Origin: Parietaria judaica
Lineage: Eukaryota > Streptophyta > Magnoliopsida > Rosales > Urticaceae
DNA: 64,000 nucleotides
NCBI GenBank assembly: GCA_954871525.1
Contig: OX940867.1
Coordinates: 16,035,343-16,099,342, forward strand
Direction: 5' to 3'
The notes under the pieces were generated by a model. It was not told the DNA's origin and searched no databases. It saw only the letters and a list, made by a program, of their open reading frames with translations. Positions within the stretch are counted from its first letter, which is position 1. Each line of letters begins with the position of its first letter. Made by a program: the position numbers and the translations under genes. Of this stretch, positions 48,751-59,900 are shown in pieces.

Positions 48751-49618
48751 TACACGGTTGAAGGGCATCATGCCCACCTAATAAAATAATGATTAATACA
48801 TGCCTCATGCACACCGAATATGCGATAGCCCATTTTCCCCCTTCTTATTCTTTCATAGCCTATAAATATCCTCTTCTTTCTCACTTGGGAGGGGGAGCTT
48901 CTCTTAATCCGGAGAATTTTGTTTTGAGCAGACAAAACTCTACACATTCTCTCGATGTCGGAAAAACGACAAACGGAGTTTTTCCGACTCTTTCCGACAT
49001 ACCAACGCCCTACTAATGTCGAGAAGTGAAACGAGTAATGAAGTTCCCCTCTTTGCCTCATTCTAAGTTCGAGTCTCACCCTCTCTTTTAAGGACGAAAG
49101 TCCGGGATCGATATACTCTGATGAGCACTGCTCGACGAGGGAAAATCTTTCCTTAACAGAGACGAGGTCTGAGACTAACGAACTTCGCTGAGCTTAGCTC
49201 GGGAACGACGTTATCCTCGTTTCTCTTCCCATTCGGAGGGCTTTTTCGGAAAAGGGGAACAAATGAAAATATACCGGAAAACACTTCCGACCCAACAGAG
49301 ACAAACAATCAAGCGTCTCGCCCCATTTAAACTCCCACTAATCCTGAACTACGTGATGCCCTGATCCCGTTAGGGTACGTAGGCAGCTTTCGTCTTGTGA
49401 GGTCCGGCATCGTTTGTTCATTTTGCAGGAACTCACAGTCATACAACAACGAGTCGCATCGCCACGAAGACACCGCCGACTCAGTTGCCTCGTTTGGGGC
49501 AACAACTCAACCCCAGCCACGAAGAATCAGCCCGATCCAATCATCAAGCGAGCATTGGGCCCAGCCCAAAACTACGAATTGGGCCGCATTAGTGTTGATC
49601 CATTTTCGAGCATTAACA
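48406..49618 (+). repeat. 5' LTR of the non-autonomous Tat element
   Basis: Starts TGTTACGGGTATTTTTACGG and ends TTTTCGAGCATTAACA. It matches 53683-54915 with few substitutions. Visible differences are the (TA)n length (about 48711-48749 here), a CTTCTTATTCTTT insertion near 48840, and scattered bases. Confidence 0.95.
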
Positions 49619-49640
49619 TTTTGGCGCTAGAAGGAGGGGC
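49619..49640 (+). other. primer-binding site region
   Basis: TTTTGGCGCTAGAAGGAGGG directly follows the 5' LTR. The TGGCGC start fits complementarity to a tRNA CCA end. The tRNA is not assigned. Confidence 0.7.
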
Positions 49641-50868
49641 TCTTGAGTTTTAGCCTCGAGTCCCTACCAGCACATTCAACGACTTGGGAGCCGTCTCGGT
49701 CACTCAATGATTGTGACACCACCATGGTCGCTCCACACCAAATACGGTGCACACACCCCGCCAAAAGCTCTCCGGCGACGTAGCCTCCTTGCACGCGTGA
49801 CATCCTAGCCGAGGCACCGCTGCCCGCCACCGGGATTGCCAGCTCGACCGGACAGCTCCGCGTGCTTCTCCGCGCGCGAAGAAGACATCGTTGCGACGAA
49901 CCACATTGTCTATCTCCGCTCACTGTCGACGAGCCGCTTCAAGCTCTAAACTACATCGAAAAACGCCGCGCGTCATCGTCAGTCGCTGGGAAACTTCTTT
50001 CTGAGCACGCGATGAACGTAAAAGATCATATACGAAGGAAGGTCACAAAGCCACAACACAGCAAAGGCTTCGTCGTCTCCATCTGGGAAGCTTCGCTGCC
50101 ATAGCCGTGAAAGGCGCTGCAGCGTTTTGACACCACGTCAAATGGCCCCCGGGAGACCGACGCTCTGCCAAAGGCTCCTCGGAAACAGAGCCCCCCTCGC
50201 CGCTGTCTAGGCTTCGCACGCGCAAGGCCCTCACTCAAACTTCGCCGTGCTGCTTCTTCCCCGACAAAGCGACCAGGATGACGCTGACGAGTCAAAGCGT
50301 CCCGGCACCACAGCGAACCAGCCCTCTCGCAAAGTAAGCACGCTTGCTGGTTCAAGCTACACCGTGCACGACCAGCCCTACATCTTGCACCACCGTGATC
50401 ACAGCGACATCACGGCAAGACCACACGCAAACAAACCCCGGCGCAAAACGAGCCCGCTGTTCCGAGCTCCTTTGAGCTCGCCAACGGTTCAGGAACTACG
50501 CCGGTCAGCTTCGCACGCGCACCACCGAGGGGCAGACACCTCGGCGCCGACCGAATCTGCCTAAGCATCGCTGGCCCAAGGGTTCCAAGGACGTACGCCT
50601 CCAAGCGCTTCCACTCGTGAACACCGACGATGACGACTTCGGTGCTATCGGAGACGTCGGCAACCTCCGGCAGCCAAGAAAGGCAACATCGGATCTGAGA
50701 AGAAATCTCTTGTTCGAAGAGGCCGAAGAAAAAAATCTTCTCGGGCTCCAAGTTTTGATAAAATAAAATAAAATTATATATATATGAAAAGGCTGATTCC
50801 TCGTATTATCCAAAGAAAAAAGTATATATATAATATAATATATATAAAGAATCAGCAAACAAGAAAAG

Positions 50869-50900
<32 letters not shown>

Positions 50901-51100
50901 ACATATAAAAGGCTTGCGTTATTGGAACGACGATCAAAGTCTGAATCCCGAAGACGACGCGCGCCAAAGGCTCATCGGAGAAAAATCGGCGGCCAAAGCC
51001 CGGAATCCGAAGACGATGCCAAAGGCTCATCGCAGAAAGACGACGATCAAAGTTTGAAGCCCGAAGGCAGCGCCGAAGTACGATGACAAGCAAGGTCCAA
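49641..51100 (+). other. internal leader region of the non-autonomous Tat element
   Basis: GC-richer than the surroundings, with several overlapping open frames on both strands but none with a recognised domain. AT microsatellite-like tracts (50775-50905) interrupt it. It may contain gag-derived sequence too decayed to recognise. Confidence 0.4.
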
Positions 51101-51309
51101 AGCTCGTGGACGGGTCTCGGTCGCTTCAACGACCTCAACATCAACGTTGGTCCTCCCAACGATTTCAAGATATCTACAAGGGTCACGTCAACGACCCCGA
51201 GATCTATCACGCTTTCATCGGTCGTCTCAACGACCTCGACATCAACGGTGGTCGTCCCAATGACCTCGAGATCTGTCAGGGTCACGTCAATAACCCCGAG
51301 ATCTATCGC

Positions 51310-51640
51310 ACACAAAATGGCGCCTATATACGAAAAATGCAGAGCTTCGCTCAGATCCTGAGCCAACGTGTCGTCTCATTGAGCATGATTATGGTTCCAG
51401 GTCTCTTTGCAAAAAAGAGATACGACTTGATCAAGAAGCTGCCCACGACCCTTTTGGGAGGTCGAATACGCAATTGTCGTCGTTCACTATTTGACCAAAG
51501 GTGTTAAGGCGAGACCTATCGCAAAAATCATGCAAACCAACACGACAAACTCCGTCTGCTAGAACATACTATGCTAACACGAGATACATGAGTCGCTTAT
51601 CACAGACAACGGCAAACAATCCAACAGAATAGACCTCTAA
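51310..51640 (+). pseudogene. integrase remnant (Tat type)
   Basis: In the first frame KMQSFAQILSQ and DLIKKLPTTLLGG match the zinc-finger end and the start of the Tat integrase core. After a frameshift near 51460, AIVVVHYLTKGVKARPIAKI aligns with the VAVDYFTKWVEAEPLA motif. There the catalytic Asp is replaced by His. After another break, SLITDNGKQ carries the second catalytic Asp region. No intact frame exists. Confidence 0.8.
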
Positions 51641-52985
51641 GTCTCCTACTGCGACCTCGAGTTTCATCTCCGTCGCCTCAATGACGTTGAGTTTTTTCTC
51701 AGTCGCCTTCGTCGCTTCCACGACGTTGAGTTTCTTCTCCGTCATCTTGTTGCCTCAACGATATCGAGTTTCATCTTTGTCGCCTCAGCGACGTCGAGTT
51801 TCTTTTCAGTCGCCTCAAACGTCCATCTCGGTCAAATCAACGACGTTGAGTTTTCTTCTCAGTTGTCTCTGTCGCTTCAACGACGTTTATCTCGGTCACC
51901 TCAGCGATTTCGAGTTTCATGTCGATCTCCTACACGACCTCAAATTTCTTCTCGGTGGCCTCACACGACCTCGAGTTTTGTCTCGGTTACTTCAGCTATG
52001 TCGAGAATCATCTCGGTCACGTCAACGACCTCGAGTTTCATTTAGGTCACGCAAGCGACGACCTCAATATCTTTCTCAATCACTCCGAAGACCTCGTGTT
52101 TTATCTCGGTCGCCTCAACGACCTCGAGTGTCATCTCGGTTTCCTTAAGAACCTTAAGCTTGGTTATTACCTCGACGACCTCGAGTATCATCTTGGCTGC
52201 ATTAACGACCTCAAGCTTCGTTACAGTCGCCTTAAAGACCTCAAGCTTTTTACAGTCGCCTAAATGACCTCGAGTATCATCTCAATCACGTTAGCGACAG
52301 GCAACATTCATCTCGGCCGCATCATACAAACTTGAGATTTATCTCGTTCACTTTATACGACCTCGAGTTTCATCTCGGTTTCATTGCCAACCTCAAGAGT
52401 TGCCATGGTCGCCTTGGCGACGTCGCGTTTGATCTCGGTCATATCAGCGACCTCGAAAAGCCATCGCGGTTATCCCAACGACCTCAAAGCCCATCACCGT
52501 CCCCTCAATGACCTCGAGTTTCATCTCGGTCGCATCGCCAACCTCAAGAGCTGCCACATTCGCCTCGACGACCTTGCGTTTAATCTCGGTCATATCACCG
52601 ACCTCAAAAGAGCCATCGCGGTCCCCTCAACAATGTCGATATCCATCACGGATGCCTCGATGACCTCGTGTTCTATCACGGTCACATTAGCAACCTTGAG
52701 ATCCGTCTCGGTTACATCAACGATCTCTAGTTTCATCTCTAACACCTCAGCGATCTTGATATTCATTTTAGTCACTTCAAAACGACCTCGAGATTCATAT
52801 TGGTCAAAGTAGCGACCTCGAAGTTCAATCTATGTCACTTCAACGACATCGATTTTTATCTCGGTTGCTGCAGCGATGTCGAATTTCATCTCGATCGCCT
52901 CGATGATCTCGAGTTTTATCTTGGTCAGCTCAAATGACTTCGAGTTCCATCTCGGTTGCCTCGAACGAGCTTGAGATGTTATGTC
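51640..52985 (+). repeat. degenerate tandem repeat of about 30 bp (decapeptide-like)
   Basis: Dozens of units built on CGACCTCGAG-TTTCATCTCGG-TCRCCTCAA follow one another; related units also appear at 51110-51310. Because most units are 30 bp, a plus-strand frame encodes recurring NDLEFHLGRL-like decapeptides (for example NDLECHLGFL and DDLEYHLGCI), broken by stops and length changes. I do not consider it a functional protein. Confidence 0.8.
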
Positions 52986-53040
52986 ACGGTTATCTAACTA
53001 ACCTCGAAACTCAAGAAAACAATAAATAAATAAATAAGAA

Positions 53041-53635
53041 AGACGCTCCGGCGCAACGCTCGGTACGTAAGACGCTACGGCGCATACCGCGGCACAACAA
53101 CAAGACGCTCCGGCGCGACGCCTGGTACGTAAGACACTACGGCGCATACCGCGGCACAACAACAAGACGCTCTGGCGCGACGCCCGGTACGTAAGATGCT
53201 ACGGCGCATACCGCGGCACAACAACAAGACGCTCCAACGCAAAGCCTGGTACGTAAGACGCTACGGCGCATACCCTGGTAAAATAGAAAGCCGCTCCGGC
53301 GCAAAGCCTGGTACGTAAGACGCTACGGCGCATACCCTGGTAAAATAGAAAGCCGCTCCGGCGCAAAGCCTGGTACGTAAGACGCTACGGTGCAAAGAAT
53401 GGTACGTAAGACGCTACGACGCATACCCCGGCAAAATACAAAGCCGCTCCGGCGCAAAGCCTGGTACGTAAGACGCTACGGCGCATACCCCGGCAAAATA
53501 CAAAGCCGCTCCGGCGCAAAGCCAGGTACGTAAGACGCTACGGCGCATACCCCGGCAAAATACAAAGCCGCTCCGGCGCAAATCCAGGTACGTAAGACTC
53601 TCTGGCGCATACCCCGACGAAATAACATCAAAAAG
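53041..53635 (+). repeat. 62-bp tandem repeat next to the PPT
   Basis: Units marked by AGACGCTC or AAGCCGCTCC recur at 53041, 53103, 53165, 53227 and about 53289 onward. Each contains GGTACGTAAGACGCTACGGC and GCGCATACC. There are about nine to ten copies. One partial unit near 53390-53410 breaks the periodicity. Confidence 0.9.
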
Positions 53636-53670
53636 AAGAAGTTTCTCGACAAATTCAAATTTCTCGAAAA

Positions 53671-53682
53671 ACTGGGGGTTAA
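53671..53682 (+). other. polypurine tract
   Basis: ACTGGGGGTTAA immediately upstream of the 3' LTR; the same tract precedes the LTR at 4891. Confidence 0.85.
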
Positions 53683-53997
53683 TGTTACGGGTATTTTTAC
53701 GGCCTCAAAAACTGACGGCCCAATAGGAAATAAAACCCAAAATCACAACAAAAGTCAAACCCAAAAATATCACCAAATGAGTCAAACAAATTAAAATAAA
53801 ATAAAAAATATATATGAGATATTGGCATATGTGGTGATAGCATATTAGCATGAGATGATACGGAAGATAAAACAAGGGAACAAAAATATAAAAATGTAGT
53901 AACAATTATATAAAATATGCATGTAATAATGAATATGTGCATTATACATGCATACGTGAGAATGGGCAAGTGCAAAGTGCATGCAGACACATATATT

Positions 53998-54057
<60 letters not shown>

Positions 54058-54915
54058 TACACGGTTGAAGGGCATCATGCCCACCTAATAAAATAATGAT
54101 TAATACATGCCTCATGCACACCGAATATGCGATAGCCCATTTGCCCCTTTCATAGCCTATAAATATCCTCTTCTTTCTCACTTGGGAGGGGGAGCTTCTC
54201 TTAATCCGGAGAATTTTGTTTTGAGCAGACAAAACTCTACACATTCTCTCGATGTCGGAAAAACGACAAACGGAGTTTTTCCGACTCTTTCCGACATACC
54301 AACGCCCTACTAATGTCGAGAAGTGAAACGAGTAATGAAGTTCCCCTCTTTGCCTCGTTCTAAGTTCGAGTCTCACCCTCTCTTTTAAGGACGAAAGTCC
54401 GGGATCGATATACTCTGATGAGCACTGCTCGACGAGGGAAAATCTTTCCTTAACAGAGACGAGGTCTGAGACTAACGAACTTTGCTGAGCTTAGCTCGGG
54501 AACGACGTTATCCTCGTTTCTCTTCACATTCGGAGGGCTTTTTCGGAAAAGGGGAACAAATGAAAATATACCGGAAAACACTTCCGACCCAACAGAGACA
54601 AACAATCAAGCGTCTCGCCCCATTTAAACTCCCACTAATCCTGAACTACGTGATGCCCTGATCCCGTTAGGGTACGTAGGCAGCCTTCGTCTTGTGAGGT
54701 CCGGCATCGTTTGTTCATTTTACAGGAACTCACAGCCATACAACGACGAGTCACATCGCCACGAAGACACCGCCGACTCAGTTGCCTCGTTTGGGGCAAC
54801 AACTCAACCCCAGCCACGAAGAATCAGCCCGATCCAATCATCAAGCGAGCATTCGGCCCAGCCCAAAACTACGAATTGGACCGCATTAGTGTTGATCCAT
54901 TTTCGAACATTAACA
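53683..54915 (+). repeat. 3' LTR of the non-autonomous Tat element
   Basis: Same ends as the 5' LTR. Its (TA)n tract is longer (about 54000-54052). Ends at CA 54914-54915, followed by the duplication TTGTC. Confidence 0.95.
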
Positions 54916-54920
54916 TTGTC

Positions 54921-55774
54921 TATAAGAAGCAGTAATGCATACACGTTGCGAATGTCACTCCCGTCTTTATTCTTAATTTATTCTCTAATTAATCAATTTT
55001 ATTCGTACGGCTTAAGTTATTTTTTTGTTAAAATACGAGGATCCTAACAAAAAAAATAATCAAGATTAGAATATTTATCAATGATTAAATTTCACCACTG
55101 TTTATGAAGAATTAATTAGTATAAAAAAAATCAACCTAAAGAAAATAAACAAAAAATAATGCATACAAAAAATTGTTTATCTATTCTCTTAAAAGTTTTA
55201 AATATATATTTGATCATAATAATAAAAAAACTAAAATAAAGCAGTTTGTAAAGTTAATTTGATGAAAGAAGTCTTTTGATTATAATTCACATTCGAAATT
55301 AAAATTTATTAGATTTTATCATCAAAATTTCCACTAGTAAATTATTAGATACGCAGTTTATAATACGTTAAATAAACACTTATCATTGATTTATTCGGTC
55401 AAAAGAGAGAGAATAATTCAGAAGATTTGCAGAATATATGGAAGTTTGTTACGCTAGAAATACGCGAATCTTTTTGGTATAATGGAAAACATTTTTAGAT
55501 TTTATTGTTGGTAAATCCCATTATATATTTTTATTAATAATATTAACATCCACGAATTTATGGCGATTTAATTTATAAATTTGTTCAACGTATGACATAT
55601 ATTTTTCGTAATAATATTAGTACTTAGTAGCTTTCTTATATATATGTGGTGGTATAAGTACCACTAAATTCAATTCTTTTTTATTCATCATTTATTATTA
55701 CAATCGCGATACTATTCATAATGCTTTTGTAATAACAAAAACAAAAACTTGTTGTTCCAAAGAGGAGAAGAAGA
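54921..55774. other. AT-rich intergenic DNA
   Basis: No gene recognised. Confidence 0.4.
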
Positions 55775-56159
55775 TTAAGATGGCCTATACTTGCGGCAAG
55801 GGAAGACTCTTCCGGCAGAATGGGGGCACAACACGTCTTTTTTGATAATCCATTCGCATTTCTCGCAAGCATTTTCGCCTTTAACTGCGCCGTTGAAGAT
55901 GTTGTAATAATTGTTGTTGTTGCTTCCTTGCCAACTGAAACGACAAGTAATTTTGGATATTCGGTGAGGCTCAAAGCGGAAAGTTTCACCCTGGCCGGGC
56001 TGGTAAGTGCCCCGTACTCGAATGTCGTAGTAATTAGCGAGGCAATCTACATTGAGGACTAAATTCTCCCCCAGCCCGTTCGTGATCCTTACTGCCGTCT
56101 CAATGCCCTCGCAATGCTCGCTCACAAAAAGCAGCACGACAAAAACGACCGGTCTTCAT
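55775..56159 (-). pseudogene. plant self-incompatibility S1-type protein homologue, frameshifted N-terminus
   Basis: S-protein homologues (SPH, PF05938) are small secreted plant proteins; the founding member is the poppy self-incompatibility factor. The frame ending at 55775 contains VRITNGLGENLVLNV, GETFRFEPHRISKITCRFSW and CEKCEWIIKKDVLCP, with the conserved Cys pattern. The hydrophobic signal-peptide part (FVVLLFV) has no in-frame ATG. The only nearby ATG (56159, MKTGR) is one base out of frame, and an in-frame stop lies just upstream. So the copy looks broken by a single frameshift near 56145, unless a sequence error or an unseen upstream exon supplies the start. Single-exon structure is usual for the family. 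Confidence 0.75.
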
Positions 56160-56495
56160 CGTGCTTGCGTACAACAGCTCTTTTTGTTGTGTGTAGCTCA
56201 ATTGAGATGCGACATTCGTGTCTTATGGTGGAGGTGTTCAGATTTTTAGGTGGTTGCCTGTAGCTATGATTAACCACCTATTAATAATAGCATTGTTAAT
56301 GTTAGATTTAGGGGGTTGCTTATAATTAACATAGTTATTCATAGGTAATGATGTGAGTTGCTCATTCTATAAATATCTCGTAAAGCTATCCTGTTGGAAT
56401 TCCTCCCAAAATAGGCTGAGAATGCAAATAAAAGAGAAGTTACTAAATTATACACACTAATGGGCCTTAATAGTGCATAGAAAGCCCGTTAAGAG
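56160..56495. other. intergenic DNA
   Basis: No gene recognised. Probably holds the promoter of the following gene fragment. Confidence 0.4.
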
Positions 56496-56609
56496 ATGTC
56501 AAGCCCTCTCTCCTTCGAAACGCTGCAAATCCTGAAGCAGAGAACTGCTCAACCAAAACGCAGCGTTTCGATCGTCTTCCCAGAGGAGCACAGCTCCGGC
56601 GAAACTTCC

Positions 56610-56834
56610 ATGGCGGAGAGGCTCCAACCAGTGTACCGCAGCTTGCCGGCCGAGTTCGGTCCCGATTTCGAGAAGTGCGAGTTCTCTCTCTCTCTCTCTC
56701 TTGCTCAGTTGATTTTGGCTTTCGATTTCGCTTGTTGTGAATTGCTTTTGCTTTGCCGATCTCGAATGCGAGTGAAGCTGATAAAGTTGCAGCAATCCTC
56801 TGGAATTTCTTCCCGGTGGAGCTGCTTCTTCAGG
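56610..56834 (+). pseudogene. 5' end of an unidentified gene (two exons visible)
   Basis: Most plausible model: start ATG at 56610 (MAERLQPVYRSLPAEFG), with an earlier in-frame ATG at 56496. Exon 1 ends at FE plus two bases before GTGCGA (about 56677). After an intron of about 93 bp with a CT run, exon 2 gives EADKVAAILWNFFPVELLLQ and ends at a GTGCGT donor (about 56834). The phase is consistent. I do not recognise the protein. Further coding traces (LYSKYDA, then VLDDLLRSLEIVL in another frame) occur at about 56950-57010, at the edge of the satellite. The rest of the gene is missing or displaced beyond the array. Confidence 0.5.
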
Positions 56835-56949
56835 TGCGTTGAAATTCCTCGCGATGGAAGCTTGAAAGCTTTCGTTTGTGCCTGTCCATCACCAAGTGTA
56901 TATTGTAAGAGAATAGTTCAAAATGCCAAGGAATTCACTGTAAAACAAA

Positions 56950-59900
56950 AGCTTTATAGCAAATACGATGCTAGTTCTTGATGATCTACTTCGATCTCTT
57001 GAAATCGTATTACACCTTTGTGTCATAGATTATCGTTCCATTGGATATAAATGAATAAATCACATGTCCTTAGGTAGGTATTTTATATCGAAGAAAAGAA
57101 GTCTGAAACATAAGAGAAGATATTAATGCTTGATAGAGCGTTTCTACTAGGATACTAAGTTTTTTCTTCGTACTTTAATATACGTGATGCACCCTTTTTG
57201 TAACTAGTATGCTTTTGGCGGTGAAATTGAAATTGTCATCGGAGATAACAGTTGACAAAAAGGAAATATGATGCGCGTTCTTGATCAACTTCAGTCTATT
57301 GAAATCGTATTAAGAGCTGACGAATTGCAGAGGCGTGTACTCCAAAGTTGGGTTCTGTAAAATTCGGTGTGAAACACATGTCCTTAGGTATTTTATATCA
57401 AAGAGAAAATTAGTCTTAAAACATATGAGAAGATATTAATGCTTGATAGAGCGTTTGTACTCGGATACTAAGTTTTTTCTTCGTAGTTGAATATACGTGA
57501 TGCACTATTTTTAGTAACTAGTCTGCTTTTCGCGATGAAATTGAAATTGTCATCGGAGATAACAGTTGAAAAAAAGGAAATATGATGTGCGTTCTTGATC
57601 TACTTCAGTCTATTGAAATCGTATTAAGAGCTGACGAATTGCAGAGGCGTGTACTCCAAAGCTCGGTTCTGTAAAATTAGGTGTGAAACACATGTCCTTA
57701 GGTATTTTATATCAAAGAGAAAATTAGTCTTAACCAAGGTTCAACTTACCGAACTTGTCGATAAATCGGTTACTGATTTCGACGGATTAATCGATAGCTT
57801 ACCGATTAACCGACAGAAAACCTATAATATTGTAGCTTACCGATTACCGATACTTTTCGATGATTATCGACGGATTATCGATACTTTTCGATACTTTTCG
57901 ACGAAAAACTTATAAAATATTTTTATAATATCATACCTCAAATTCAAAACATATGTAGATACGTAAAGTCATACACACACATACAATTCCATCAAAAAGC
58001 TCAAATCTAAAAGACTAATAACATAGTCTAACAAGTCTCAACTATCAAATACATAGTCTAATATAGTAATATCTGAAACTCAAACACATAATAGAAAGAA
58101 ATATAATGGATAGAAATAATACTCAACAGTCGAATCGCAAAAATAGGTACTTTTACCGCAAAAAACAAATTTTTCCTCAAAAAACAAATTAAATTCCACC
58201 AAAATCCCACATTATTGTAGGAATAAATATTTTATGAAAGCTGGCAGCAAGAAAAATCTGTAGATTATCGAGAAATCACGAGCAGATAAACTTGAGGACT
58301 TTTGCCGCAATTATGACGAAAACCGAACTATTGTCAAATCTGCAAATAAATTACCCCAAAAAATCAGACTAAGATTTCAAAAAATATTTAATAAACGAAA
58401 AGACCCAAAAAAATGATTACATTACCTAAAAAATCACGAAAGATAAACTTCAAACACTTTCGCCGCAATTATGACAAAAACCGAAATACCTTCAAATCTG
58501 CAAATAAACTACACCAAAAAATCACATTAATATTTCAAAAAATATTTAATAAAGGAAAACACCCAAAAAATGAGTAGATTACCTCACAAAACACGAAAGA
58601 TAAACTTGCAAAACTTTTTCCGTAGTTATAAGGAAAACCGAATTATCGTCAAATCTGCAAATAAACTACAACAAAAAATCAAATTAATATTTCAAAAAAT
58701 ATTTGATAAACGAAAAAACCCCAAAAAATGAATAAATTACTTCACGAATCACAAAAAGTAAACTTTAAATACTTTTGCCATAATTATTAAGAAATCCGAA
58801 TTATACCTCAAATCTGCCTAAAAATTTACCGAAGTGCAAAACCAGTATTTCAATAATTTATTATTCAACTATATACATAAAAAAATTTGATTAAATAGGT
58901 ATAAAACTTAAAAAAAATATAAATTTCTATACTTTTTACATAAAAAAAAAACTTAAAAAATATCGTAATCTTGATATATTTCATCTAAATCCAACAAAAT
59001 AATTACAAATAAAGTCATGGAAACATGTTTTCATCAAGATATATTCATAAAAATGCAAAAAAAAAAAAAAAAAAAAAAACTCAAAATCATAAAAGTGTCA
59101 ATCTTTATCCATCTCTAAACATAACTCATGAACAACTAACTCTTTGTTTTTGTAACTTATGCAAATCATCTCAAAATCGTGAGAAATCAGTAAATATGAA
59201 AGAAAACTTGCAAGAAACATGTAGATCTATGATTATAACTCCTAAATATACCTAAAAGTTCGAAAATTTTTGGAGAAATTCGGTGGAAAATGCTTAAAAC
59301 AAAACTTTGCAAACTTTTGCCATATAAACGATTATCACCGAAAAGACCCTCATTTTTACACTGCAATTTCCGATAATAGATTGGAGAAGGTTTTATCGAT
59401 AAGATCGATTATCGTCGAAAAGCTTATAAAACGGTAACTATAATAGGCGGTAACTTATCGGTAATCATCGTTAAGACCGATTATCAGCGATAATCGACGA
59501 TTATCGGCGAAAAGTCGAACCCTAGTCATAACACATATGAGAAGATATTAATGCTTGATAAAGCGTTTGTACTGGAATAATAAGTTTTTTCTTCGTGGTT
59601 GAATATACGTGATGCACTTTTTTTAGAAACTAGTCTGCTTTTCGCGATGAAATAGAAACTGTCATCGGAGATAACAGTTGACAAAAAACAAATATGATGC
59701 GCGTTCTTGATCTACTTCAGTCTATTGAAATCGTATTAAGAACTGACGAATTACAGGGGCATGTACTCCAAAGCTCGGTTCTGTAAAATTCGGTGTGAAA
59801 CACATGTCCTTAGGTATTTTATATCAAAGAGAAAATTAGTCTTAAAACATATGAGAAGATATTAATGCTTGATAGAGCGTTTGTACTGGGATAATAAGTT

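Larger units (their letters stand above)
48406..54915 (+). mobile_element. non-autonomous Tat-lineage LTR retrotransposon with tandem-repeat interior
   Basis: 6510 bp with two very similar LTRs, a PBS, a PPT and a perfect 5-bp duplication TTGTC (48401-48405 and 54916-54920). The interior (49619-53682) lacks gag, RT and RNase H. It keeps only a broken integrase piece (51310-51640), set between degenerate repeats of about 30 bp, and ends with a 62-bp tandem array. The integrase remnant, the PPT and the LTR ends tie it to the Tat lineage. LTR similarity suggests a fairly recent insertion moved by proteins from another copy. Confidence 0.92.

Noticed and set aside
49641..50760. Possible gag or gene in the leader of the non-autonomous Tat element
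   Set aside because: Several short frames on both strands, none with a known motif; not enough to support a gene.
51681..52812. Plus-strand ORFs of 114-155 aa in the 30-bp repeat region
   Set aside because: All are by-products of the repeat in several frames. They are kept as a repeat finding, not as genes.
53041..53635. Regular repeats that could suggest a CRISPR-like array
   Set aside because: The whole 62-bp unit is repeated without unique spacers, inside a plant retrotransposon; it is a minisatellite.
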